Part shown: piece after piece, positions 1-6,039 of the stretch
Layout of the letters: each line of letters opens with the position of its first letter
How positions within the stretch are numbered: the stretch's first letter is position 1
From: Promethearchaeota archaeon
GTDB lineage: Archaea > Asgardarchaeota > Lokiarchaeia > Sigyniarchaeales > SOKP01
Direction of reading: 5' to 3'
DNA: 7,693 bases
Assembly: GCA_030605895.1 (NCBI GenBank)
Contig: JAUWHL010000158.1
Location: forward strand, 1-7,693
The notes under the pieces: model-generated
The model's input: only the letters and a program-made list of their open reading frames with translations
The model's database searches: none
What the model was told of the DNA's origin: nothing
Program-made: the position numbers and the translations under genes

Positions 1-1
1 A

Positions 2-1618
2 GAAATGACTTTCAAGGAACTCGTCCTTAACGGTCCTTCAACTCTCGTTAAAGGATTGAGCTTCAGGGATGAAAATGGGGTTGTTTATCATAATCCAGAC
101 CGCGAGAAGATAATCGATCTCGACATGCTACCCTTTCCAGATAGGAATTTGCGCCCAAATAATCCCATCTTTAATAGGCACGAGGTCGTAGTTACATCAC
201 GTGGTTGTAATGGTGCTTGTACGTTTTGCGCAAATAATACTGTTCATGGTCGATGGCGAGGTCGTTCACCGGAAAATGTTGTTGCAGAATTGAAAATGTT
301 GTATGAAAAAAATCCAGACTTATCCACAATCCATATATGGGATGCAAATTTTATGCAAGATGGTGAAAGAGTAGCCAAGATCATTGATCTCATCAAGGAG
401 AATGACATTCACTTTAAATACTTCTGTGAAATGCGCGTAGATCATATAAATAAGCATCCCGATTTAATTAAAGGATTATCAGAAATAGGAATGGAATGGA
501 TTGCAATTGGTATCGAGAGCCCTAATCAAGAGCGATTAAAGAGATTGAAAAAAGGGATTACTATTTCTGGTGTGGAAAGAGCTATAAAATTATTGAAAGA
601 TAATAACATTAAAATTGTTGGGTATTTAATGATAGGCGATTCGGACGAGACAGTGGAGCAAATGAAAGAATATCCTGTATATGCAACGAGAGTTGGCGTG
701 GACAAGATCATGTTAGCCATACAGACACCACATCCAGGAAGCTTATTGTACAAGGAGATGGAGAAGGAAGGAGCAATAACTTCATATGAATGGGAAAAGT
801 ACGATATAGGTCATTCAGTAGGTAAATTGAAATATATGACGAACTATGAATGCGAGGTTCTCATGGATTGGTGCTGGGGAAAGTATTATAGCCCTGAATG
901 GGCATTTTCACGTGAGAAATCACTAAAAGAAGCGTTTTTTAATTATTTAGCCTTTGTTTGGATTGGTTATCCTGGCTTTTTCATTCATGCACGGCCTAAA
1001 GAAACCGTCGAAGAGAATTTGAAAGCCTATATCTCAGCAATGCGAGGTTATTATGATTTTAGCAAGTATGAATATACGGATGCATATTATCTTGATGACT
1101 TAAGGGGATGTAATTTTCAATTAACTTTTCGTTTCAGTGATGGAGATAACATTTCTCTAGTGGCTTCAATAGATAAAAACAGTAAGCTATTGATTGAAAT
1201 ATTTAATGGAAAGAGAAAAGATATGTTTCTCGATTTTACTATTAAATCAAATGATTTTATTGATATTCTTAGATATTTACCCCTGCAAATCACCTCGCTC
1301 GTGCATTGGGCGGGTTTCAATTTTAACAACTTGAATGCAAATATTCAAGTTTTCAAAACCTTCTCATCCATGTTTCTAAAAGCAGTTAGTTTGAATACGA
1401 TAAATTATAAAAAAATATTAAAATATCTGGTTGTAGGAGCAAAATTTTTCCCTAAGAAATTTTATGAACTAATTAGAGAAGAAATCCCAATTTTCAACAA
1501 TAAAAAGAGAGTTGGAGCATATAATGGCAATCTGAGGAAGAATTTGGCATATTCTGTGAAAAATATTTTATATAAAGTAATGATGTTTCCTTTCACGGTT
1601 CTCGTTCCTGTCGAATAA
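2..1618 (+). CDS. Cobalamin-type radical SAM protein, 5' end cut by the window edge
   Basis: Radical SAM enzyme of the B12-binding class; the substrate cannot be told. The frame is open to the window edge, and the first ATG (base 5) is probably internal: the first ~47 residues read like the end of a B12-binding domain and its linker (KGLSFRDENG, then DMLPFPDR), so the start and most of the cobalamin domain should lie upstream. Counting from that ATG, the iron-sulfur motif CxxxCxxC is C68/C72/C75, and a TIM-barrel-like radical SAM core runs to about residue 265, including IAIGIES at 167-172. A helical aromatic-rich segment follows (about 280-350). Residues about 367-456 have strand-rich spacing and an FTIKSNDFIDIL segment resembling SCP2 lipid-binding domains; this is inference. 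A basic tail ends the protein. Relatives by layout include BchE-like and lipid-modifying B12 radical SAM enzymes. The first kilobase looks more GC-rich than the C-terminal part. Family certain, function open. Confidence 0.93.
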   Translation, partial: EMTFKELVLNGPSTLVKGLSFRDENGVVYHNPDREKIIDLDMLPFPDRNLRPNNPIFNRHEVVVTSRGCNGACTFCANNTVHGRWRGRSPENVVAELKMLYEKNPDLSTIHIWDANFMQDGERVAKIIDLIKENDIHFKYFCEMRVDHINKHPDLIKGLSEIGMEWIAIGIESPNQERLKRLKKGITISGVERAIKLLKDNNIKIVGYLMIGDSDETVEQMKEYPVYATRVGVDKIMLAIQTPHPGSLLYKEMEKEGAITSYEWEKYDIGHSVGKLKYMTNYECEVLMDWCWGKYYSPEWAFSREKSLKEAFFNYLAFVWIGYPGFFIHARPKETVEENLKAYISAMRGYYDFSKYEYTDAYYLDDLRGCNFQLTFRFSDGDNISLVASIDKNSKLLIEIFNGKRKDMFLDFTIKSNDFIDILRYLPLQITSLVHWAGFNFNNLNANIQVFKTFSSMFLKAVSLNTINYKKILKYLVVGAKFFPKKFYELIREEIPIFNNKKRVGAYNGNLRKNLAYSVKNILYKVMMFPFTVLVPVE

Positions 1619-1800
1619 AATCTGCTGAATTTTCACTTATGATATGTTTATGACAAGCAATCATATATTTATTCTGTAATACACAATCAGTTAGATCTCT
1701 ATCAATTAGGAGAAATTTCTCTGCAGAATGAATAAAAGGGCGAAGAAATCTGACTTTTCTACACTCAATGTTAATAGAAACATTATATATTATTAAACAA

Positions 1801-1873
1801 AGCATTTCTGAGTAATGCTAACGTTTTCAAGGTGTTGATTAGGGATAATATTATTTCTTTATCCGTTTTTTTT
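1801..1873 (+). terminator. Two hairpins followed by T8, possible transcript end
   Basis: AGCATT (1801-1806) pairs with AATGCT (1814-1819). GGATAA (1843-1848) pairs with TTATCC (1859-1864), followed after one G by eight Ts (1866-1873). Archaeal termination needs mainly a T-run, so this is a reasonable plus-strand 3' end, although it lies about 250 bases past the radical SAM stop. The stems are only 6 bp and could occur by chance in AT-rich DNA. Confidence 0.35.
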
Positions 1874-1938
1874 AACCTCTTCTTCTCGTTTCTATAAAAA
1901 TAAGCCGGTTTTATCATTTTTAATATCTATAATAATTC

Positions 1939-1966
1939 TGATTATCTATACTTTTATAGATAATTA
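1939..1966. repeat. Inverted repeat, 10-bp perfect stem with 4-base loop
   Basis: ATTATCTATA (1941-1950) and TATAGATAAT (1955-1964) are exact reverse complements around a CTTT loop; one G-T wobble and one further A-T pair extend the stem to 1939-1966. It ends about 20 bases before the TATA-like box of the small membrane protein gene. It could be an operator, or a hairpin if transcribed. The arms are AT-rich, which lowers its weight. Confidence 0.45.
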
Positions 1967-1986
1967 TTAAAATCAGAAGATCATTC

Positions 1987-1994
1987 TTTATAAT
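1987..1994 (+). promoter_or_regulatory. TATA-like box of the small membrane protein gene
   Basis: TTTATAAT is centred about 43 bases before the ATG at 2033. With archaeal spacing of roughly 25 bases from TATA to start site, transcription would begin near 2016 with a leader of about 17 bases. Such boxes are frequent by chance in DNA this AT-rich. Confidence 0.35.
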
Positions 1995-2032
1995 GTTAAA
2001 AATAAGAAGTAATTATGAAAATTGAATAAAGT

Positions 2033-2254
2033 ATGGTAAAAACAGAAGAAAAAGATTATTGGAATAAAGAAGAAATCGTCGAAAGGTTAAAATGGTTTAC
2101 TGTTGGTATCTGTGCTATAAACATTATGATAACTATTGGGATGATTAATCTTTTAGTTTACTACAATCCGTTCCATCTTTTATCAACAATAGTTGGAATA
2201 TTAATAGGTTTTCTTGGTGTTAGATTTTATAAAAAATATAAAAAGAAAAAATGA
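2033..2254 (+). CDS. Small two-helix membrane protein, function unknown
   Basis: A 73-residue protein that I do not recognise. The charged N-terminus (residues 1-20, with KTEEKDYWNKEE) is followed by two hydrophobic stretches, about 22-43 and 47-65, joined by a short YYNPF turn, and a strongly basic tail (KKYKKKK). This predicts a hairpin membrane protein with both ends on the cytoplasmic side by the positive-inside rule. A TAA six bases upstream in the same frame makes the ATG at 2033 the first possible start. There is no convincing ribosome binding site, but a TATA-like box at 1987-1994 suggests a short-leader transcript. It stands alone on the plus strand between a possible terminator and the convergent minus-strand pair. 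The clean hydrophobic pattern favours a real gene over chance; the family is unknown. Confidence 0.65.
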   Translation: MVKTEEKDYWNKEEIVERLKWFTVGICAINIMITIGMINLLVYYNPFHLLSTIVGILIGFLGVRFYKKYKKKK

Positions 2255-2346
2255 ATCAATTGAGTCTTTATCGATTTAAAAAATAATAAAGAAAAATATA
2301 ATTAGATTTAGAATATTTTATTGGAATTAAGAAAAAAATTCATAAA

Positions 2347-2586
2347 TTAAATGGACGATTTTAAAACAAAATTAAAAAAATAATCTTCAAATTCATTTAA
2401 GAAAGAATTGTTACTTCTATCAAATTTTGAATGATCAAACCATTTAAAAAACTTTGAGTGAAAGTTCGATCTCTTTTTACCATTATAATATTTATTAAAA
2501 GAGTGTTCATAATCAAATAATAGCATGCTATTCAATTCAGCAATATTAGATTTCTGAAAGATCAATGAATTATCTGAGTCAAACAT
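2347..2586 (-). CDS. Small ORF overlapping the end of the FMN enzyme gene
   Basis: A 79-residue ORF of unknown family. Its ATG lies inside the last codons of the upstream nitronate monooxygenase-like gene (AAATGTTTGA), an 8-base overlap typical of translational coupling, and this is the main argument that it is real. The product is rich in Phe, Asn, Ser and Lys (for example FKWFDHSKFDRSN), has no clear membrane helix and no cysteine motif. Several clustered aromatics near the end (FEDYFFNF) suggest an amphipathic helix. The composition is also what an AT-rich chance frame would give, so a decayed gene or non-coding frame is possible. Confidence 0.4.
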   Translation of the reverse strand: MFDSDNSLIFQKSNIAELNSMLLFDYEHSFNKYYNGKKRSNFHSKFFKWFDHSKFDRSNNSFLNEFEDYFFNFVLKSSI

Positions 2587-3631
2587 TTTCTAAAATCCCT
2601 CTCTCAAGTTTTATCATATTATAAGCACTTTTTAAACAATCCTCAGCATCATCTACAATTGAATTAATAATGCTTGCAACACGTTCAATCTTATTCACAA
2701 GTCCACAGCTCTGTCCCAAAAGTACAATTCCATCATCAACATTTCCATTATAAGCTTTTTCTAATTTTACTACGCCTTCCCTTACAACCTCCATTGATGT
2801 TTCCTCAGCCCGCTTTTCAGCTTTATTTGAAACTACTGTATTATTATCCGCGTATTTATTTTTCCATACCCTAGCAGGTCCAAATACCCCTGTTACTAAT
2901 TTAGTATCAGAGATGACTGAATTTTTAACGATATTCTTATAATTTTCATGGAATTCGCATTCATTTGATGCAATCAGTCTAGTTCCCATTGAAATAGCTC
3001 CAGCTCCCATAGCTAATGCTGATGCTAATCCTTCACCAGTAGCATAACCTCCACTAGCAATCACAGGTACTTTTGGCAATTCTTTTCTAATTTGTTGTAA
3101 TAGAATTAATGTACTTGTATTATCATAAGATTGATGCCCTCCACCTTCATGTCCAGTTGCAACGACACCATCGACACCATCCTTTACTACTTTTTTGGCT
3201 AGTTCTAAAGAAGGAATTACATGAAAATGCTTTAAATTTGAATTATTTTTTAATGTCTCAAAGTGTTTATTAAATAATAGTTTTGGAGATCCCGCGCTAG
3301 TAATGAAATAATTACATTGTTCCCTTATTTTTGGATTATTCAATATAAATCTTGGAATTTGCCGGCATAATTTTATTGCATCTGGTTGTAGTTTAGCTGT
3401 TCTGATATTTAACCCGAAAGGCTTATCAGTATATTCAACCACATATTTCATACTTTCTTTTATTTCATTTATTGAAACAGTATTATTTAATGTAATATGG
3501 CTTAATACACCCAAACCACCCGCTTCTGAAACTGCAACTGTTAGTTTCGTGGTGTAAAAAGGCCCCATAGGAGCTGCGACAATAGGATGTTTAATGCCTA
3601 ACATTTCAGTTATTTCTGTTTTAATTACCAT
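2579..3631 (-). CDS. Nitronate monooxygenase / FabK-superfamily FMN enzyme
   Basis: A 350-residue TIM-barrel flavoprotein of the nitronate monooxygenase (2-nitropropane dioxygenase) family, which also contains the enoyl-ACP reductase FabK. The N-terminal HPIVAAPMG (15-23) is the first barrel strand and FMN contact. GHEGGGH (160-166) matches the family's EAGGH/EGGGH loop, with H166 in the catalytic position. VIASGGYATGEGLASAL (190-206) and GTRL (216-219) form the FMN phosphate site, and GQSCGLV (306-312) is the usual C-terminal motif. The length is typical and the fold looks complete. Members oxidise alkyl nitronates with oxygen or reduce enoyl-thioesters with NAD(P)H; sequence alone does not decide. 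The acyl-CoA-type operator upstream makes an acyl substrate plausible, which is inference. The ATG at 3631 follows GGAG only three bases away, with AGGT further up. A TATA box lies at 3741-3749, and a small ORF overlaps the stop. Confidence 0.92.
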   Translation of the reverse strand: MVIKTEITEMLGIKHPIVAAPMGPFYTTKLTVAVSEAGGLGVLSHITLNNTVSINEIKESMKYVVEYTDKPFGLNIRTAKLQPDAIKLCRQIPRFILNNPKIREQCNYFITSAGSPKLLFNKHFETLKNNSNLKHFHVIPSLELAKKVVKDGVDGVVATGHEGGGHQSYDNTSTLILLQQIRKELPKVPVIASGGYATGEGLASALAMGAGAISMGTRLIASNECEFHENYKNIVKNSVISDTKLVTGVFGPARVWKNKYADNNTVVSNKAEKRAEETSMEVVREGVVKLEKAYNGNVDDGIVLLGQSCGLVNKIERVASIINSIVDDAEDCLKSAYNMIKLERGILENV

Positions 3632-3682
3632 TTTCTCCGACCTTTTTTTATTAAATTTTTCGTTATATTTTATTAAGTGAAC

Positions 3683-3718
3683 ATCTATTCAGTGTAATAT
3701 TTGTTTGACTTAATAGAT
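3683..3718 (-). repeat. Inverted repeat near the predicted FMN enzyme transcription start
   Basis: ATCTATTCAGT (3683-3693) and ACTTAATAGAT (3708-3718) are reverse complements at 10 of 11 positions, 14 bases apart. A related half (TATTAAGT, 3671-3678) is an exact complement of part of the second arm. With the TATA box at 3741-3749, transcription should begin near 3715-3720, so the repeat would be either an operator at the start site or a hairpin in an ~85-base leader. Confidence 0.45.
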
Positions 3719-3740
3719 ATTTAGTTGAATAATCTGCATC

Positions 3741-3749
3741 ATATATAAG
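3741..3749 (-). promoter_or_regulatory. TATA box of the FMN enzyme gene with flanking palindrome
   Basis: On the minus strand AACTTATATATGATG contains a good archaeal TATA box, preceded by a purine-containing TAAAC where the TFB site would be. Fourteen bases further upstream is the perfect 10-bp palindrome CCAATATTGG (3763-3772), in a position suited to a regulator that contacts TFB or TBP. The predicted leader to the ATG at 3631 is about 85 bases. Confidence 0.5.
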
Positions 3750-3847
3750 TTTAATCAATTCGCCAATATTGGTATAATGTGTATATTCAATATGAGATTT
3801 ATGGGGGATCTTTAAGGGTTTAAGAAATTTTTCAAATAAATTAAAAC

Positions 3848-3869
3848 TTTGAATGAACCGTCATTCAAA
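3848..3869. promoter_or_regulatory. FadR-like (TetR-family) operator palindrome
   Basis: TTTGAATGA (3848-3856) and TCATTCAAA (3861-3869) are exact reverse complements with a 4-base centre, ACCG. The inner 7-4-7 part, TGAATGA-N4-TCATTCA, has the same arms and spacing as the Bacillus subtilis FadR consensus as I recall it (TGAATGAMTANTCATTCA). FadR is a TetR-family repressor released by long-chain acyl-CoA, and TetR-type FadR proteins are also known in archaea. The site lies about 100 bases upstream of the FMN enzyme TATA box. No TetR gene is in the window. Confidence 0.6.
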
Positions 3870-3970
3870 ATCTAAGTAGATGCAATATTTGATTTAATCT
3901 GAGTTATTAAAAAAAGTAATCCATTTTAATAAATCAAATATTAATAATAAATTCATTAAATTATTTATTG

Positions 3971-4894
3971 CTAAAAATTTAATTCCCATTGTTCTTCTGT
4001 TAAATCTTGCCCCCAGATATGATGATTTTTAGATTCAATTAATTGAAATCCGTTCGTAGAGTATAATCTTCTAGCGATTATGAGATCACTAAATGTCCCT
4101 AAAATTACTTTTTGATAACCTTGAGACTTGCTGAAACTAATAGCTTCATGCATTAGTTTTGTTCCGATTCCCTTATTTCTTATATGAGGTTCTACGAGAA
4201 GCCAACGTAGTTGCGCAGTTTTGTTGTCTTTTTTCACAATGGCAATTGAGCCAACAATTTCAGTTCCTTTCTCAACAATCCACAGATGATCTTTAGCTGG
4301 ATCATAATTTTCAATGAATTCTGCCATATGTTTAGCCACATAAGCTTCAAAGGTCTCATCAAGTTGATATTCATTTGCATAAATCACTCCATGTCGACAT
4401 GTGATATACCCAATATCTCCTGGTTTATGAGAACGTAAACTGTAAAATTCTGATTTTACTTTTTCATCTTTTAAAATACTCTCAATTGTCATCATCCCAG
4501 TTACAAGTCTATCTTGATCCTCATTTTTTAGATTAGTAAGGAGTGTTTTTATCTGCTCATTTGCTTTCTCCTGAAGTTCTGAAATCACTTGTTGTCCATT
4601 AGATGTTAATGAGAGTAGTTGTTTGCGCATATCCTCGTTTGAGCGTTGTTTGTCGATTAAGTTTTTCTCTTCAAAACCACTCAAAATTCTGCTGAGATAG
4701 GCGGGATCTAAATTAAGTAGTTTAACAAGTTCACTCGCAGTTGTGGTTAACAGACGGTTAAGTTCAAACATTATTCTCACTTCCGTTAAAGAATAATCAC
4801 TTTTTAATAACGTTTTATCTAATAGTCCTAAAAAATTGGTATAGAAACGATTAAAACTTCGCATTTTTCCTATTCTCTCTATACCTTCATTCAT
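3971..4894 (-). CDS. MarR-family regulator fused to GNAT acetyltransferase
   Basis: A 307-residue two-domain protein of a widespread bacterial type. Residues about 5-145 are a MarR winged-helix domain: LTEVRIMFEL (36-45), the helix-turn-helix TASELVKLLNLDPAYLSRIL (52-71, recognition helix about 64-75), a wing at 86-96, then dimerisation helices. Residues 151-307 are a GNAT domain, starting with YSLRSHKPGDIG and including RWLLVEPHIRNKGIGTKL (230-247) with the acetyl-CoA loop R239-x-x-G242-x-G244, then ARRLYSTNGF (274-283). Both domains look intact and length is normal. Fusions of this type probably couple DNA binding to acetylation of a small molecule or protein; the acceptor is unknown. No ribosome binding site precedes the ATG, and the likely TATA box gives a leader of only ~7 bases. 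Three evenly spaced dyads around that box suggest self-repression. Bacterial origin by transfer is likely. Confidence 0.95.
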   Translation of the reverse strand: MNEGIERIGKMRSFNRFYTNFLGLLDKTLLKSDYSLTEVRIMFELNRLLTTTASELVKLLNLDPAYLSRILSGFEEKNLIDKQRSNEDMRKQLLSLTSNGQQVISELQEKANEQIKTLLTNLKNEDQDRLVTGMMTIESILKDEKVKSEFYSLRSHKPGDIGYITCRHGVIYANEYQLDETFEAYVAKHMAEFIENYDPAKDHLWIVEKGTEIVGSIAIVKKDNKTAQLRWLLVEPHIRNKGIGTKLMHEAISFSKSQGYQKVILGTFSDLIIARRLYSTNGFQLIESKNHHIWGQDLTEEQWELNF

Positions 4895-5244
4895 AATATT
4901 AAGTTATATTAAATGATTTTGTCAATTTAAATCTTGATAGAATCAACTAAATATTTGACAATATCAAGTAATTATTTTAATTTTTTTCTTATTTTAAAAT
5001 GCTTGATCTCGTCTTAGAATTTATAATCTTGATGAGAGAAAAGGAATTAAGCTTTTTTTTTCGATTAGATCTTTTAGAATGATAATAGCAATAGGATTTA
5101 CATTTTTCATAATATTAGGAATCGATCTAAAGATCGTAGAAGAGTTAGAGCTCATTAAGCTTAAGTTATACTTATATTCAACAGACTCATTAATTGCTAT
5201 ATCTTCAGAAGAAATCTCGCATCAATACTGTCATAGAGTCTGTA
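4895..5244. other. Intergenic region upstream of the MarR-GNAT gene
   Basis: A 350-base gap between two minus-strand genes. The first 75 bases hold the promoter and the three-dyad array of the MarR-GNAT gene. The rest holds a T9 run (5053-5061), the palindrome CGATCT-AA-AGATCG (5123-5136) and TTAAGCTTAA (5155-5164), none with a clear role. Both strands are open for about 63-66 codons (plus 5079-5270; minus 5021-5221, lacking an early start), but neither frame looks like a protein. Confidence 0.6.
4913..4967 (-). promoter_or_regulatory. Three 13-bp dyads at 21-bp spacing: probable MarR operators
   Basis: ATGATTTTGTCAA (4913-4925), TTGATAGAATCAA (4934-4946) and TTGACAATATCAA (4955-4967) follow the pattern TTGA-N5-TCAA, the first with one mismatch. 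Each is separated by exactly 8 bases, giving a 21-bp period, two turns of DNA. The spacer between the first two holds TTTAAAT (minus GATTTAAATT, 4924-4933), the best TATA candidate, about 34 bases from the ATG at 4894. A dimeric winged-helix protein bound to one face would block TBP and TFB, so autorepression by the adjacent MarR-GNAT protein is the simplest reading (inference). Confidence 0.6.
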
Positions 5245-5820
5245 TTAAGAACCTTTTAATATTTCAATAATTTTTTGTATCTTTTCATTAATTGTATTTA
5301 ATAATTCAATGATGTTCTGTTTGTTATCTTCAGATAAACTTATTTTGGGGATCAATTTTTCAATTTTAGCTTTGGAGGGAACAATTGGAGTTTCTTTTTT
5401 AATGGTCTTGATTTTTGACATTAGAATCTTTGCTTCTGCTGGATGAAAACCCCTTTTTTCACTATTCCTGACATACCTCATATCTTCTAAAACTTCGGAA
5501 ACGGGCATTGAGTCCAATCCAAAAGTATCTAGGAATTCTTGAAGCTCGTCACCTTGATCAATTGAAACTATTTTACAGCTTTTATGCAAATTTTCGCGAA
5601 TGTCCATTGCTACGCGCGAACTTATGAATCTCTTCTTAACTGGGGATGCTGAACCTTTCCAAATATAAATTCGATTTAAATCTTTTCTTAATATAACGAG
5701 TACTTGTTTGGAATGCAGAATTGATTGTAACATCTGTGGTGTAACATCTTCTATCCGTTTTCTTTCGCCTGTATCCTCTACCTCAAAAACCAAGAAATCT
5801 TCAACGTCTTCTACTAACAT
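5245..5820 (-). CDS. Single-domain gelsolin-like protein (Asgard-type)
   Basis: About 191 residues from the ATG at 5820; the frame also has a TTG at 5829 (three residues longer), and neither has a ribosome binding site. Residues about 37-101 read as one gelsolin/villin repeat: a strand VLVILRKDLNRIYIWKG, where IYIWKG matches the conserved core strand of gelsolin domains, then a long helix (KKRFISSRVAMDIRENL) and KIVSIDQGDELQEFLDTFG, the typical end of the repeat. An acidic N-terminal stretch precedes it and a charged helical tail follows (about 160-190, coiled-coil-like). In eukaryotes such domains bind and sever actin with calcium; Asgard archaea encode one- and two-domain versions, some shown to act on actin. 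Actin binding here is inference, and a Sec23/24-like or other use of the fold is possible. It is transcribed alone. Confidence 0.72.
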   Translation of the reverse strand: MLVEDVEDFLVFEVEDTGERKRIEDVTPQMLQSILHSKQVLVILRKDLNRIYIWKGSASPVKKRFISSRVAMDIRENLHKSCKIVSIDQGDELQEFLDTFGLDSMPVSEVLEDMRYVRNSEKRGFHPAEAKILMSKIKTIKKETPIVPSKAKIEKLIPKISLSEDNKQNIIELLNTINEKIQKIIEILKGS

Positions 5821-5981
5821 TTTTAACAATATAATCCATAATTTTTAACTAAATAGTAAATAAGAGATGTGCTTTTTTAAAATTATTGTTACGCGTTTTC
5901 AAAGATTCTAATTTGAATTTTGGGATCTTTTTTCCAAGAATTAGGACTTAATTTAATAATTGGACTCCACTTGATTGATTA

Positions 5982-6000
5982 AAGAGTTTTCATAACTCTT
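5982..6000. repeat. Inverted repeat upstream of the zinc-ribbon gene
   Basis: AAGAGTT (5982-5988) and AACTCTT (5994-6000) are perfect reverse complements around TTCAT, 40-58 bases before the ATG at 6040. It sits where a TATA box would be expected for a leader that includes the ribosome binding site, so it could be an operator. Seven-base arms are modest evidence. Confidence 0.35.
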
Positions 6001-6025
6001 ATTAAAAGAATAATATATGTCGAAC

Positions 6026-6031
6026 AAGGAG
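6026..6031 (+). promoter_or_regulatory. Ribosome binding site of the zinc-ribbon gene
   Basis: AAGGAG lies 8 bases before the ATG at 6040, a standard Shine-Dalgarno spacing, and fixes that start. It contrasts with the MarR-GNAT, gelsolin-like and 2033 genes, which lack one. Confidence 0.8.
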
Positions 6032-6039
6032 TTGTTAAA

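Larger units (their letters stand above)
1619..2032. other. Intergenic region with hairpins, a T-run and a promoter
   Basis: This 414-base gap follows the radical SAM gene. Bases 1619-1760 look somewhat more GC-rich than the rest. Minus-strand bases 1593-1805 are open for 70 codons, but the frame overlaps the end of the radical SAM gene, has no ribosome binding site and resembles nothing I know. Bases 1801-1873 hold two short hairpins and a T8 run, 1939-1966 a longer hairpin, and 1987-1994 a TATA-like box for the next gene. Confidence 0.6.
3632..3970. other. Intergenic regulatory region upstream of the FMN enzyme gene
   Basis: This 339-base gap lies between two minus-strand genes and contains no credible ORF on either strand. 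It holds, from the FMN enzyme outward, an inverted repeat (3683-3718), a TATA-like box (3741-3749), a 10-bp palindrome (3763-3772) and a perfect FadR-like palindrome (3848-3869). The part nearest the MarR-GNAT stop (3870-3970) is plain AT-rich sequence. Confidence 0.7.

Noticed and set aside
1593..1805. 70-codon minus-strand ORF after the radical SAM gene
   Set aside because: Overlaps the coding end of the radical SAM gene on the opposite strand, has no ribosome binding site and no recognisable motif; kept only as part of the intergenic note.
2674..2874. 66-codon plus-strand ORF rich in His, Gln and Leu
   Set aside because: Lies wholly antisense within the well-supported FMN enzyme gene; its odd composition is the shadow of that gene's codons.
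5123..5164. Palindromes CGATCT-AA-AGATCG and TTAAGCTTAA as possible operators
   Set aside because: Short, not near a plausible promoter for any gene, and expected at this level by chance.
5021..5221. 66-codon open frame on the minus strand downstream of the gelsolin-like gene
   Set aside because: No start codon in its first third, low-complexity S/I/N/K-rich product, and no family resemblance; could be chance or a remnant, too weak to annotate.
5079..5270. 63-codon plus-strand ORF with a hydrophobic start
   Set aside because: It runs into the 3' end of the gelsolin-like gene on the other strand, has no ribosome binding site, and after residue 15 looks like random AT-rich translation.
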